The translations under genes were made by a program, and so were the position numbers. Under the pieces are notes generated by a model. It ran no database searches. It had not been told where the DNA came from and saw only the letters and a program-made list of their open reading frames with translations. From Cenococcum geophilum 1.58 (taxonomy: Eukaryota; Ascomycota; Dothideomycetes; Gloniales; Gloniaceae), in the NCBI GenBank assembly GCA_001692895.1, contig KV748190.1, forward strand, positions 397,645 through 461,644: a DNA stretch of 64,000 bases, written 5' to 3'. Shown here piece after piece: positions 12,375-24,258 of the stretch. The stretch's first letter is position 1, and each line of letters starts with the position of its first letter.

Positions 12375-12735
12375 TAAACGGTTGTCATGCGGCTCTGGCG
12401 ACAGTCGTGTGGCTTTAACAACGGTCGTCTAGCTCTAGCGACGGTTGTATAGCTCTAGCGACGGTCGTATAGCTCTAGCAACGGTCGTCTAGCTCTAATA
12501 ACGGTCGTCTAGCTCTAACGGTCGTCTAGCTTTAGCAACAGTCGTCTAGCTTTAGCGACGGCCGTCTAGCTCTAGCTCCGGTCGTCTAGCTCTAACGACA
12601 GTTGTCTAGCTCCGGCGACGGTTATATAGCGATAACGACGGTCGTCTAGCTCTAGCGACGATCGTCTAGCTCTAATAACGGTCGTCTAGCTCTGGCGACA
12701 GTTATCTAGTTCTAGTGACGGTTATCTACTAGCTG
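12375..12735 (+). repeat. 20-bp minisatellite
   Basis: About 18 imperfect units of a 20-bp motif close to GTCGTCTAGCTCTAGCGACG; a few units are 17 bp. Variation between units is mostly C/T and G/A, so RIP-type change may have acted on the array. Confidence 0.9.
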
Positions 12736-12869
12736 TTACTCTAGTATCTCCCTAGGTAGGGAGGATATAAGGAAAAAAGAGTAAAAAATAAGGTAGCTAC
12801 CTAGGTATATATAGAGGGGGTATACTTAGCAGAGGTATATATAAAGGCTATTAGGAATATAGCGGGGAC

Positions 12870-13160
12870 CCAATATAAAGCTTTGCGTAAAGCCTTATAC
12901 AAAGCCTCTATATATAGAGCTTTATATAGAGCTTTATATAGAGCTTTATATAAAGCCTTATAGAACCTATAGAGCCTTATACAAAGCTTTATATAAAGCC
13001 TTTATATATAGAGCTTTATATAAAGCCTTATATAGAGCTTTATATAGAGCTTTATATAGGGCTTTATATAGAGCTTTATATAGGGCTTTATATAGAGCTT
13101 TATATAGGGCTTTATATAGAGCTTTATATAGAGCCTTATATAGAGCTTTATATATAGCTT
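12870..13160 (+). repeat. 12-bp tandem array
   Basis: Repeats of GAGCTTTATATA and close variants (AAGCCTTATATA, GGGCTTTATATA). The array ends about 60 bp before the inverted repeat that encloses the piggyBac element. Confidence 0.9.
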
Positions 13161-13271
13161 TATAGTATTTTTATTACAATTTTATAGTAATTTTATTACA
13201 GCTAAAACTAGAGTCTGCTTAAGTCGCAATTTTAGTAATTTATATAACTAGCTTATATATTTATCCCTTAA

Positions 13272-15478
13272 CCCGTCAAAATTCGTCCAACGGGCGCCAG
13301 CCAATCAGATCACGCGAATCAAAATACCCGTGCTCAGAAATATGAGGCTGGCGATATTCGTTAAATACTATATAAAATTAATATATAAACTTATTGCTTG
13401 GAGTTAAGTCGCTTAATATGAGGTCGCTAGCATTACTTATTATTACAGAACGGAATTTAACACACTTTGCAGCCGTACAGAGTCCTTAGTGCACGCTGCG
13501 GTCTCTTCCAATTTAGATCGTCCCTGCCTTTCTTTATAGTATTTGGTGATAGATCTACCAAAGCCTTCCTTCGTCCTTGATGCTCTACCTGAGACTTCCT
13601 GCCAGCCTCTATGCAGGCTGAGTAGTTAAAGGGTTTCTTCCAAAGCTTCTCTAACGTGTGTTCCTTCATAGGATACCATTTAATCTTATCTATAGAGCGT
13701 TAAGCCTTTTCTTCCTGCGTATAAGCCTTTTATTTGTGAATTAAGCGCTTAAATAAGGCATTGCGAAGATTAATTCGGAATTGCTTGTGGCCGTCTACAC
13801 GACCTGCTCGGCGATCGGTAGGAGTATAGGAAGACAATAGGAAGCAGTTGCTGATTACTGTATTAAGTAGGAAGTGCTATAGAGGCTTCTAGGTCTGCCT
13901 GTAAACCCTCTGCGTCGTAAAATATAAGCGCAATTGGTCCGCAATATCCACGCCGCCTATATAGCAATTGTACCAGAATATAAAGGTCGGAATAGGCAAC
14001 ATCTTCTTAACATTATTGCCAAAGACTTTCCGAGTCTGTCTAGCGCCGCTAGCGGTAAAAGGAGGACGTTTTCGCATAGTAGTCTTTATGTGGCGACCTG
14101 GCGATGTATAACGTCATTAGATTTTAAGCCTTATAGTTAAGGTAATTAACTCACCGTTGTCAACAGTACTCATAAAAAGTACTACATTGGCGTCCTTCCA
14201 AGCAAACTCTATTACCTGCCCATCTTTAGAAAGCTCTCCATACAATTCACCCTATGGAATTTAAGCTGCATGGGTCAATTTAAGCTCTGCAAGCGTTTGG
14301 TTAATCTGCTCAGTAGGTACCTTCTTCTTTATCTTTCCTTTTATAGTTGTAGGTACCTTAATATCACCTTCAATGTCACCCTATTCCTTACGCTGCGTTT
14401 TAGTTATTTGAATGGTTCCTACGCCTCTAATACTAAGGCCTCGTAATTGTATAAGAAGCTTAACGCTTATAAATAGGTTATTAAGCTAGACAATATACTT
14501 TCCTAGTTAATAGAGGCGTTCTTCTATTTTGGCGTCTTTTTATAGGAGCAAATCAAGGACTACTGCCTGCGTCTTTAAAAAGCCTTCCTTGGTAAACGAT
14601 GGGTCCAGATTAACTGGGCCTTTCTTATTACCTTTAGCGTGCTACATAAAGTCTAATATATAGCCTTCGTTCGCCAAAACCTATATTTTAAAACCTTCTG
14701 GTATTAGTTTAGATGGAATATTAACTATTTCGGGAGCACGGCCCATAAAGCGCTGGATTGTTTCGTTAATAGTAAGGTGGGTTCTAGGGGCGTAAAGCTT
14801 TCTATAAGTAAGCTAAATATGCTTAGTAAGCTCATTAATTCAGGTGAATGTATTTTTAGGTGTTTTATCAGATTCTAGCCATGGTAGTAAGGCTCGAAAG
14901 TGGCGATTAAGCTGCTGAAATCGGGAAACCGTAATGTACTTTTTGACGATATGCTCGGTGCCATATATATCTAAATCCTTCTAGTAGTCCTTAATGCACG
15001 ATTCTATGGTAATTCCTATATAAATAAGTACCCCAAAGTATGCGTAGAGTTCCTGCTTGCATATTAGCTGCTATAGACGTGGGTGTTCTACTTTCTCATC
15101 CAACGGGTAGAGCTCCGCGTGCTTATTCGTCCACTCTATAAGCTTATCCATAATCTTATCTATAAAGAAAAGACTAAATAGCTTAAAAGGATCGTGTGTA
15201 TCGATGTTTGGAGGTAGATTTAATGAGCCATGGTTGTCCCAATCGTCGATATGGAGAGGTTTGAATTTGGGCAACGGCCAGGGCTTTAGGGGAGGTGTTT
15301 TCGCCGTCTTATTTGGGGGAACCTTATATTGAGTCTTTTGAACAAGGTCTGCGTTAATTCTAGTACGATTAGAAGGCATGGTGATAGTATAATTAACGAT
15401 TGAATTCTATGTAGATACACGCGTTGTTTTGATACTGGTGTTCGTGCACGGACCACATTCTCGTAGGACGTTAACGGG
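13272..15478 (-). mobile_element. piggyBac-type DNA transposon, 2.2 kb
   Basis: TTAA occurs at both ends (13268-13271 and 15479-15482). The element ends are inverted: CCCGTCAA at the left and the complement of TTAACGGG at the right. TTAA targets and C-rich tips are hallmarks of the piggyBac superfamily. The interior encodes a recognisable piggyBac transposase on the minus strand. Base composition is more balanced than in the neighbours, so it is less RIP-mutated. Confidence 0.85.
13457..15379 (-). pseudogene. piggyBac transposase (DDE_Tnp_1_7 family), broken
   Basis: The N-terminus starts at an ATG ending at 15379. The first 102 residues are open and contain the family-typical D-P-F-K-L-F-S-L-F-F segment, followed by a stop. 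The middle reads through several stops. The segment around 14475-14495 reads L-N-N-L-F, where the family has D-N-L-F with a catalytic Asp, so that residue is lost. At about 14000-14040 a Y-I-G-G-V-D-I-A-D-Q motif holds the last catalytic Asp region intact. A basic C-terminal segment (13457-13669) follows. It is inactive as it stands. Confidence 0.85.
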
Positions 15479-15595
15479 TTAAAGGATAGCAATTTATAAA
15501 AATCTATATAAGTAGCCTAGCAAATTGCTATAAATTACTGTAAATCGCTATAAATCGCCGCAAATCGTAACAAAATCGCCAAAATTGCGACTTAC

Positions 15596-15782
15596 TGTTA
15601 TAGTGCTGTAATGAAGTAGACTAAATAACTACGTTATAGTATAAAGAGGAGAAGAAGCTAGAAAGGGGATATTATATACAAATAGTAAGGCTAGCCGCTA
15701 AGGTACTAGTAGTGGGCTAATTAATAGTAGGAAATAGTATAAGACAGTATAAAACAGTATATATTAGGTTAGTGCTATAATA
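15596..15782 (-). repeat. Element B 3' LTR
   Basis: 187 bp, TG...TA (CA after RIP correction), partner of 22376-22562. The 5' copy keeps more CA and TG. The outer bases resemble the LTR at 53372-53558 (TGTCA-GGCACTGACCTAAC), so these may be related families. Confidence 0.9.
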
Positions 15783-15829
15783 GTACTCCTCTCCTATAGA
15801 TAGTTTGGTCCCTAAACTAAATAAATAAC

Positions 15830-18800
15830 TCTAAAATAGGCAGTATTTAGGGTTGCCTATTTTTTACTATAAAGATATTAGTTCTGCTTACCGCCCTTAA
15901 CTAAGCTAATAGCGATTTTCTGTACCGGGCATAGAAAATCCTAATTAGTTAGTTTAGTAAGTAAGGTTAGTAGAACTCTATACTGCTACCTAAATTAATC
16001 TATATAGCGTTTCTTAGCAAGAATCTAGCTAATTAGATAACTTTAACTACCGATTAAAGTTCTATAACATCTTAACTACCATAAATTTTAATACGGTGGT
16101 CGGCTATAACCTTAGCATAACTTTTCCTTATCTTATGCCTAGTCTAGAGGTCCTAGCTTCTTAGGGTATTACTTATAAAAGCGCTATATAGCCTATTTGC
16201 AACCCTTTAGGTCTTCTTCTAGCTACTAGGTTATATCCTTATAATATTTCTATTTAATCTTATAAGTTAGGCCTTAGGGGTCTTCGTTATATATATTAAG
16301 AATTTTCTTAAACTTCTATTTATCTTCTATATTACTATTATTATCTCTCTCTACTACTCGTCCTTATATATTACGGCGCTCTATAGTATTAATATTTACT
16401 TAGCTAGGGATCTTTTTAGCAGCCTAAAGGCGGACCTTAGATATATAAAAGGATTAATTTATTTAGATATAGTCTAGAAGGTTTACTATAACTACCCCTT
16501 AGTATACTATAAGTACGGAGTATAGGCCGTCCTATTTATTATTCCATTTTTTTTTAGGTCTATTTATCCTTATATTTTCTAAGCTAACTATAACTATATC
16601 GCCTTTATAGAATAACGCGCTCTTATCCCTATAGGTATTAGTATTATCTTTATAGCGTTATTATAAAATCTAGGCTAGGGCCTTAAGCTATATTAATATC
16701 CGCTTAAAATAGTTAGCTATAAAGTCTACGCGAAAGAACTCCTTCTTTGCCTATACTAATAGTATTAGTAGGCGGGGGCCAGTAGGCTTAATTCTAAGGT
16801 AAGGGTTAAAGCTATAGTTTATAAAAAATAGGGAGATGCCTATACTCTTATTAACTTAGTTATTTATAGCAAACTTAATAAGCGGTAGGTAGTTAACCTA
16901 GTTGTCCTATATAAAGCTAATAAAAGTATAAAGGTACTTATTTACAGCAGCGTTAATAATTTTAGTTTGGCCGTCTGTTTCTAGGTACTAAGCTAAGCTT
17001 AGTTTTAAGGTTATCTTAAGGCGTTTACTTAGTTATTGCTAAAAGTCGCTAACAAATTATATACCGTAATTAAAGATAATTATGCTTAGTGTACTATAGA
17101 GCTTATATATATTATTAACAAAGCCGTTAACTAGCTCCTCTATTAAGAGTCCTATTACTAAAACAAGGTATTATATTTTAGTTAGGCGGTCTATAATAAT
17201 AAGGATATATTTATATACCTTACTATAGCGTTAGTATACTAGCAGCGTTATAATATAGTTAATTAAAATATCGGTCTATAAATAAGCGGGTAGTTTTAGT
17301 AGCTTTAAAAAACTAGGCGGGGTAAAGCGGGGGGTCTTAGTATAAAAGTATAGGGTATAGTCTTTAATAAAGGTAGCTATAAATTAGGAGATTTCTAGCT
17401 ACTAGTATATTCGGTTTAAAAGGTTAAGGGTTTTAACCTAGCTAGGGTAACTAGCGGGGCCGCTACTATAAGAGCGATAAATAACTTCTAGGTAAAGGTC
17501 TAGGGCGTTAGGAATAAAGAGATATTAGTAGAAGTAGATCTATCTATTAATAATACTATATTCTAACTTATTATAATAAAGTAATTTCTTAATCTTCTTT
17601 AGCTAATAGTAAGCTTTCTAATTATATAGGGCCGCTACTATATCTCTTACGAGTTTGTTCTCTTGGTATCCTAACTAAATTAACTCGTCTAGTAACTTTT
17701 TGGCTATTTTAGGGTCTAAAGCGGCTATAAACTCTACATTGTTAAAATTACGGGACTTATATAGTAATTCTTCTAAGATTATAAGGTTAATTTTCTAGGG
17801 CGGTATAATGACTTAGGCTTAGTAGCAGAGGCGTTTATTATTAGTGTCCTTAAGCCTTATTCCTAGTAGCTAGCTTAAGGCGTTAGGGAGCGTGGCTTTA
17901 CTGCTAGGTCTATATATAATTACAAAGTTAAACTATAAAAGAAACTCTGCCTACTAGACTTAGCGTTAATTTAGCTACTTAGTAGTTATAAACGTCTATA
18001 GGTTCTTATAGTTAGTAATAATTTTAAACGGCTCCTTAGTTCTTTATAGCTTAGGACGCTATTCCTTTAAAGCCTTAATAATAGCTAAGAGTTCTTTATT
18101 ATAGATCTTATAGTTATACTTTAGCATAAAGTACTTTACGGAGAAGAATACAACTAGTTTTAATTTACCGTTATTATTATACTAGGAAAGGACTCCGCTA
18201 GAAGCCTAATTTAATACGTCTATCTCTACTACTATCTTCTTTATATAGTTATAGTATGCTAATACTAGTGCTAAGGTAAAGGCTCCCTTAAGGGCCTTAA
18301 ATAATTTAGCTTATTCTGGTCCCTATAACTATCTAATATCCTTCTTTAAAAGTTTTATTATAGGTATAGCAACGGCAAAGTAGCCTTAGATAAATTATTA
18401 GTAGAAGTTCGCAAAGCCAAAAAATTATTATAGTTTTTTAATTAATATCGGGTTCTTCTATTTCTATAAGGCCTATACCTTTTTAGGGTTTATAGTTATA
18501 CTATTAGTTAAGATAATTAAGCCGAAATATTTTATTTTAGTAGAGTAGAACTTAGACTTATTAATATTAATTTAAAGTCTAGTATTACCGAGTCTTTAGA
18601 TGGCTTTATTTATATACTTAGTGTGCTTAGTATATATTTTAAAAAAGATAAGGACGTTATTAAGGTAGGCAGTATAATAGTTATTAAGGGCGTTATATAA
18701 GATATAATTAATATAGTTCTAAAATATAGTGGGTGCGTTATAAAGACCAAATAGTATAACTAGTATCTTAAAGAGTTCGAACTAGGTAATAAATACTATA

Positions 18801-19500
18801 AGCTACTTATAGCTCTTTATAATCCGGATTTAGTTAAATATAGTAATTATATTAAGTTTAGTAAAGTACTTAGTACTATAAAGTGCGTTAAGTGTCTTAT
18901 AAATTAGTGGCAGTAGGTACTAATTCTTAATAGTAACTATGTTTAGGCCTTAGTAGTTATAGTAAATTTATATACCGCTACCGGGCTTAGCAGTAAGGAG
19001 GAGTGGTGTAGTAGCTAGTAAGGTTAATTCGCGGATAAAACCCTTATCTAGTATCTTATTAATCTACTTTTTTACATACCTAAGTTTAGTAGGTAAGAGT
19101 GGTTTATTTTTATAATATAGGGCCTAGTTTCTAGGGATAATCTTAATTTTATAGTCCTATAGTTAGTAAGGGGGCAGCTTATCTATATTCTTAGGGAGAA
19201 AGTGCTTAATATATTTACGGAACTCCTTTAATAAGCATTATAAAATGTCTTTATAGGTTAATCCTAGTTTACCTTTTAGGAATTTTTTAATATTAGTGTT
19301 AACTATCTTCCGGTATAGAGACTTAGGCTTAGTTTTTAAATTTGTTTTAAGGAAATTATAAAAATAAGGGGGTAGCGCTTTACGGGCTTCTTCTATTATA
19401 TAGTCGCCCTCTACCAGCCGGTGGAAAGACTTCTTTAACAGATTCGGTACTTCTATTAGGCCTATAAGCAGCTCTGTAAGTAATTATTAGTATTCTTCTT
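15830..19500 (-). pseudogene. Element B pol (RT-RNase H-integrase), RIP-inactivated
   Basis: RT lies at about 18400-19150, with the catalytic box at about 18656-18670 reading Y-L-N-N-V-L-I-F; Asp-Asp is replaced by Asn-Asn. RNase H is at about 17700-18350. Integrase is at about 16740-17480, with a damaged zinc-binding region near 17350 and a clear core segment, V-L-I-I-I-D-R-L-T-K, near 17190. The second core Asp site reads I-I-F-N-Y-G instead of the usual S-D-R-G. Stops are dispersed throughout. A segment at 16021-16075 is shared with element D at 29766-29815. Confidence 0.85.
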
Positions 19501-22178
19501 ATTTAATTAGTTCTACTAGCTCCGCTATATAGATTCTTATTACCTTTACACCTTTTTATTTACAGAACTAGGTAAAATTAACAGTATAAGTGCATCTAAT
19601 ATCGTCTAGTTTAGGGCGTATTTAGTTCTCTAGTGCTACAGCTAGGCTAGCGCGGCTCGGTCGGCCCTAGGGGGCGGAAACGCAGCAACGGCTCTATACG
19701 GTATGCGCGGGAGATGGATATAAAGTTAGGCGTTATAGGGGGGAGGTCTTAATTGCTCTAGTTTTGGTCTTAGCTATAACGCCTTTAGCTGTTATACGCG
19801 CGGTCGTATATACGTATAGTAAATAACTTAGAGTTAGGTATCTTATTAGCTGGCCTAGGTTAAGCGGGTATATATAGGGGACTTATAGTTTTAGCGGTGT
19901 TTATATTCTTAGGGGTAGGGCGGTATTTCTTAGGGGTAGGGCGGTGGTCTAGTCTTCTAGAATCTCTATTTTATTTACTGTATATATTAGCTTGCTAGTA
20001 TTAGGTACCTCTTCTACTATTAGCTAATAGTATTTAAGCGTTAGCCGTATAATACGTCCGTATAATGCTACTCGGTTATAATTAGGGATATACTATAAGA
20101 GATAGTTATAGGTATAGTAATTAGAGTTAAACTTAAGCCCTAGAACGGGGAAGTTTATACTTAGGTTATGCTTTTTAAACTAGGGCATTTTAAGAATTAC
20201 TAGTATTAAGGGTAATAATTTTATAATATAAAAAAGCATAGATTCTATATAGTAGCTAATTATTATTTTTACTATAAAGTAATGGGTAATAAAGCTAGAT
20301 TGGAGTCCGTTAGTAAGGCGGAGTGGTTTTAAAACTAGGAGTCTTTTTATTATAATATTATGCTTCTTTATAAGCGAGTCTTCGTCTATAAACGCTAGTG
20401 TTATACTACCACTATTAATAAGGCTTACTGTTTTAATAAGAACTTCTAAAAGTAGGTTATATAGTAAAGAGAGGTAAGTCTAAATAAGAATAGAATTTCT
20501 ATTATTATTTACTGTTCTAAAATTAAATAGTAGCTAGCTTAGAATAAGGTTTAACTAATCTAATAGTATAAATCCAATTCTTTTATCCTCCTCCCTGTAT
20601 AGTTTTAACCCTTAAATATAACTTAGTCTAAGGGTTAGCCTTTTAATAGTTACGTTATAGGGCTTAGCTAGTAGCTGTGGTCTTAGCTAGTATATCCTAA
20701 TATATTGGTCTTTAACGGTATATATATGCTAGGGGGTACTTCACTAATAATATAGCTAGTTTTACGGTTAGTAGTAATATAGAGTACTTATCTATAGTTT
20801 ATATACGGGACCATTAGCTAAGGCTATATTAGGGAAGGGAATTATAAGGGTAGGTTTCTGTATTTAAACCCACGTCCTTATCTATAGTTACCGCCTTAAT
20901 TACTATCCCCTCTATTAAAGAATCCGCCGCGGCTAGGGGGGGGGGTTAGCGCGGTAGTATTAAAAGGGGATTTAGGTTTTACTAAGGGTTATAAGTATCT
21001 TTCTAGTAGCTAGGTTAACCACACGCTATATAAAGTCTATTATTTATATAATATCTTTAAACATTATTGGGGAGGCTATTACTACCGCTACTAAACTTAA
21101 CGGCGTCTAGGTCTATTAGGTTATTCTATAGTAATATAGGTTAATAGCCGCTAGCGGCACTTAGCTTAGCAATATTTAACTTAGTATAGTAGGTATAGTT
21201 TTATAGGTTATAAGCGAATATATTTATCTACTTACTCTAGCCTTTATAGTTAGCATTACCAATCTTATAGCTAAGGGTAAGAGCTAGGTCCTTTATTTTA
21301 GAGGAAATATTCTTTTTAAATAAATCTACTTTTTATTCCTTGGTCTTGTTTGCTTTAATTATTAACTTATTAAGCTTTACTTTCCAAAACCAATAGTTAC
21401 GCTTACCTTAGCTTAGGGTATCTAACTTATTTTTAGCCGCTTAGGTTATATTTATAGTCTTATAGTGTCCTCTTATATATATAAATATAGACTCTTAGTT
21501 AGAAAAGGTCTATTTACTTAGGTTATTTAGGTATATACGTAGCGTGTTAAGGCCATATTTAGTATAGTTATAAGCCTTATCTATTAGCATATCTAACATA
21601 TAGAGAATTTCGTTTATTAAGGTCTTAAAGCACTTTACATCCCTCTAAAAAACGCCTTAGATTTTTATTTCCCATATTTTAAATTTTTCTTACTTTTTAA
21701 TTAGTAATCCCTTACCATTAAATAGGGTTAGATTTTTTACTTTACGCTTTTTTCTACGGGGCTTAGTTAAAAGAGGGGAGCTAGTAGTAGGGTTCTTATT
21801 AGCAATAGTCTTAGTAAGTATAGTAATCTAAGAGCTTAGGTTTTATATAGTCTCGGTATATATAAGGGCTTACTATTTATATTATTTAATATATAGTTTA
21901 AGTATCTTAAGGGAGTTAATTCTGTGTTAAGCTTTTTTAAGTTAGGATTTTATAGCTTAGCCTTCGCTATAGACGGCTTAAAAGCCGCTCTTAATACTAG
22001 TTAAAAAGGCTATATATATAGAGAGTTACTAAAAGGTTCTTACCACATTAAGGTCCTTTAGGTATTTAGGACCGTTCCTAATTACCTAGGCGATATTAGT
22101 ATAGGAGGTATTAAGAAGGCGGGCGAGCGCTTCGCGAGGGTTTATTAGCGGGACGTTATTTATATTATAGTCGCCCAT
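19501..22178 (-). pseudogene. Element B gag and protease region
   Basis: A minus-strand ATG at 22178 opens M-G-D-Y-N-I-N-N-V and reads on about 30 residues to a stop that looks like a mutated Gln or Trp codon. The region fits gag by position (about 200 bp after the 5' LTR) and by its charged composition. No intact zinc knuckle was found. The boundary between gag and protease is not resolved. Confidence 0.55.
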
Positions 22179-22375
22179 TCTAGGAGATCTAGGTAAGGCA
22201 ATCAGAATCTATAAGGCTAACTATAATACTAAGATTGCTAAGACTATACTAAGGCTATACTAAGACTATACTAAGATTATCTAGAACTATAGTATAGTAT
22301 TATCGGTCGCGCTAGGTCACAATTATACTAGGAAAATAAAGATCGTAATAGAGTACAATTAGAGATACTATAAAC

Positions 22376-22562
22376 TATTATAGTACTGTAATAAAGTAGA
22401 TTAAATAACTACGTTGTGGTATAAAGAGGAGAAGAAGGTAGAAAGGGGGTATTATGTACAAATAGTAGGGCTGGCCGCTAAGGTACTAGTAGTGGGCTAG
22501 CCAATAGTAGGAAATAGTACGAGATAGTATAAAACAGTATGCGTTAGGTCAGTGCCATGACA
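22376..22562 (-). repeat. Element B 5' LTR
   Basis: 187 bp, partner of 15596-15782, ending CCATGACA directly before the CTTAC duplication. Confidence 0.9.
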
Positions 22563-22567
22563 CTTAC

Positions 22568-23687
22568 GCAGGTTTTTGCAGACCCCGATTTTCGCTTACG
22601 ACAATATACCTAAAAAAAATCCTAATGTTGTCTATAAGGAAGTATCTTCTTATTACTATATTATAACAGCCCTTTATATATTATTTCTTAAACCTAGTAA
22701 AGATCTCTAAATTCTCTTTATCTTCTAGTTTAGTAAGCTACTTAGCTGTTAGCGTACCTATCCTAGGTTTATTAGTAATTCTTTATATAGGTGCTTTATT
22801 CTTAGTATAACCTAGTATACTAGTTCTCCGATCTAGCTTCTATTCTTACTATATAAGGATTCTCTATCTAAATTCCTTTACAGTTTCTTTAATTTTTGCC
22901 TTATAAGTGGATTCTTAAAGTCTTCTTACTTCTTAACTTTAATACTTTAATCTTATTGCTAAGCCTTGCCCGCAATTTCTTTAATAGTTCTTATTTTATT
23001 ACTAAAATCTTAGTTCTATAAGATTCTTAATCCTAAGCCTACTTTTATCTTAAGCTTAGCTCTAGCCTTAGTCTAACTAAGCTTTTTTAGTGTTTTTATC
23101 TTATCTTAAGAGTCTTATACCTTTGGGAAACTTCGTCCCGAGTTTATTTATATATTACTAAACTAAGCTATTACTCTACTCTATCGGTTATCGTCTATTA
23201 TAGGTCCTTAAGCTTACCTTATCTTATCTTAAGAATCTTAGTTATCTCTTATCTCATCTTAAGAATCTTAAGCCTATAGCCTTTTACCTTTATTAAGTGC
23301 CGAAGTAGTTTATTATCCTACTTCTCTTACGTCTTATAAAGCGATAGACATTATATCTAGTAGGGTCTTAATCCCTACTAATATTCCCTATTCTATAGTG
23401 GAATTATTTTTTATCTCTTTTATAACATTTCTAAGGTCTATATACTTCTAGTAAGCTACCTTTATTACCTTATTATTATAAAATGTTTTACCTATATTAA
23501 ATTTATTATCCTTAATATCCAATCTATAAACTAGTTTATTAGTTCCTCTAAACTTTAATAATTTTAGCTTCTATAGCTAATAGCTTATGCTATACTTAGC
23601 GTCTTTATAAATTTAGTATGCGTTATTATAATAAAACGCAAAACTTTTAATTAAACATTCTTTTGTTCCTTATAGTATATTATTATC
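22568..23687. other. Unassigned interior of element A between B and C
   Basis: On the minus strand the sequence reads as a charged protein with stops at likely Gln/Trp codons: for example D-I-K-D-N-K-F-N-I-G-K-T-F near 23480, and a long Lys/Ile-rich part down to about 22650. A direct repeat of CTTATCTTAAGAATCTTA units lies at about 23218-23275. The start (22563-22610), GCAGGTTTTTGCAGACCCCG, is much less mutated and belongs to the sequence into which B inserted. No family was recognised. Confidence 0.4.
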
Positions 23688-23904
23688 TATAAGGGGATCT
23701 TATAGATAGGAGGCTATAAGGACACGATTATAGAATAGGATAGATTGGTAAGAGAGACGAATCCTTAAGTAGGTAAGGCCTCTAGGATTGTAGAGACTAT
23801 ATACTACGGGTATATACCTCCGGTACGTGACCAGTAACTATTTAAGGGGCGTCTAGGGGTTGTTTTAAGGGCATCCTAAGGTGTCCACAATAATATCCCT
23901 TATA
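23688..23904 (-). repeat. Element C 3' LTR
   Basis: 217 bp, equal in length to 46462-46678 and 54793-55009. A fourth, 82-bp truncated copy is at 49607-49688. Confidence 0.9.
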
Positions 23905-23920
23905 TTACCCCCCCTTCTTA

Positions 23921-24070
23921 TAGTTAGCCCCTAATTGCTATTACCTTACAGTAGGGAGATTATAAGGGCTTATCTTAGAAGGGGTTTAGAGAGATATTAA
24001 AGAGATATTAGTATGCCGCTATATATTATCTATCTATTTAACCCCTACTTTAAACTCCTAAAAACCCTTA
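23921..24070. other. Element C 3' untranslated stretch
   Basis: RIP-mutated sequence between the polypurine tract and the first solo LTR. No frame recognised. Confidence 0.5.
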
Positions 24071-24075
24071 ATAAG

Positions 24076-24258
24076 TATCACAGCGACTCAGTCAATCGAG
24101 GCACGAGCGCCGTTTAGAACGTATGCAAGCCTATACAATTGGAATGTCTATAGACCCGGATATTAAGATAAGGAGCAGAAGGTGGAAAGGACACGTCTAT
24201 ATACATATGCCAAGGCTCAAGCGAGCCCCCTGACTAGATCCGTTACGGTGCCGTAACA
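24076..24258 (-). repeat. Solo LTR, minus orientation, little mutated
   Basis: 183 bp ending GTGCCGTAACA, with a perfect ATAAG duplication (24071-24075 and 24259-24263). CA, TG and GC-rich words are preserved, so it escaped most RIP. Its complement shares the CTTGGCAT-TGTATATAGACG block, a TATA-box-like promoter core, with the LTRs at 24720 and 55497, in the opposite orientation. It is the remnant of LTR-LTR recombination. Confidence 0.85.

Larger units (their letters stand above)
13222..15592 (-). mobile_element. Inverted-repeat module enclosing the piggyBac element
   Basis: The left end reads TA-AGTCGCAATTTT (13220-13233). The right end is its exact inverse (15581-15594), again flanked by TA. 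The inner flanks also match in inverted order (TTTATCCCTTAACCCGT against the complement of ACGGGTTAAAGGATAG). Either a small TIR element with TA ends was hit by piggyBac at an internal TTAA, or the piggyBac element carries unusually long subterminal repeats. The right arm was then hit by gypsy B, whose CTTAC duplication begins at 15591. Confidence 0.5.
15596..22562 (-). mobile_element. Gypsy element B, full length with perfect target duplication
   Basis: 6,967 bp with two 187-bp LTRs (15596-15782 and 22376-22562). The target duplication CTTAC is perfect (15591-15595 and 22563-22567). Minus-strand coding runs gag (start at 22178), protease, RT, RNase H and integrase. A purine-rich tract, GGAGAGGAGTAC on the minus strand, abuts the 3' LTR (15783-15795), as expected for plus-strand priming. 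Confidence 0.93.

Noticed and set aside
12375..12735. Possible CRISPR array
   Set aside because: Units are contiguous 20-bp tandem repeats without spacers, in a eukaryotic repeat island.
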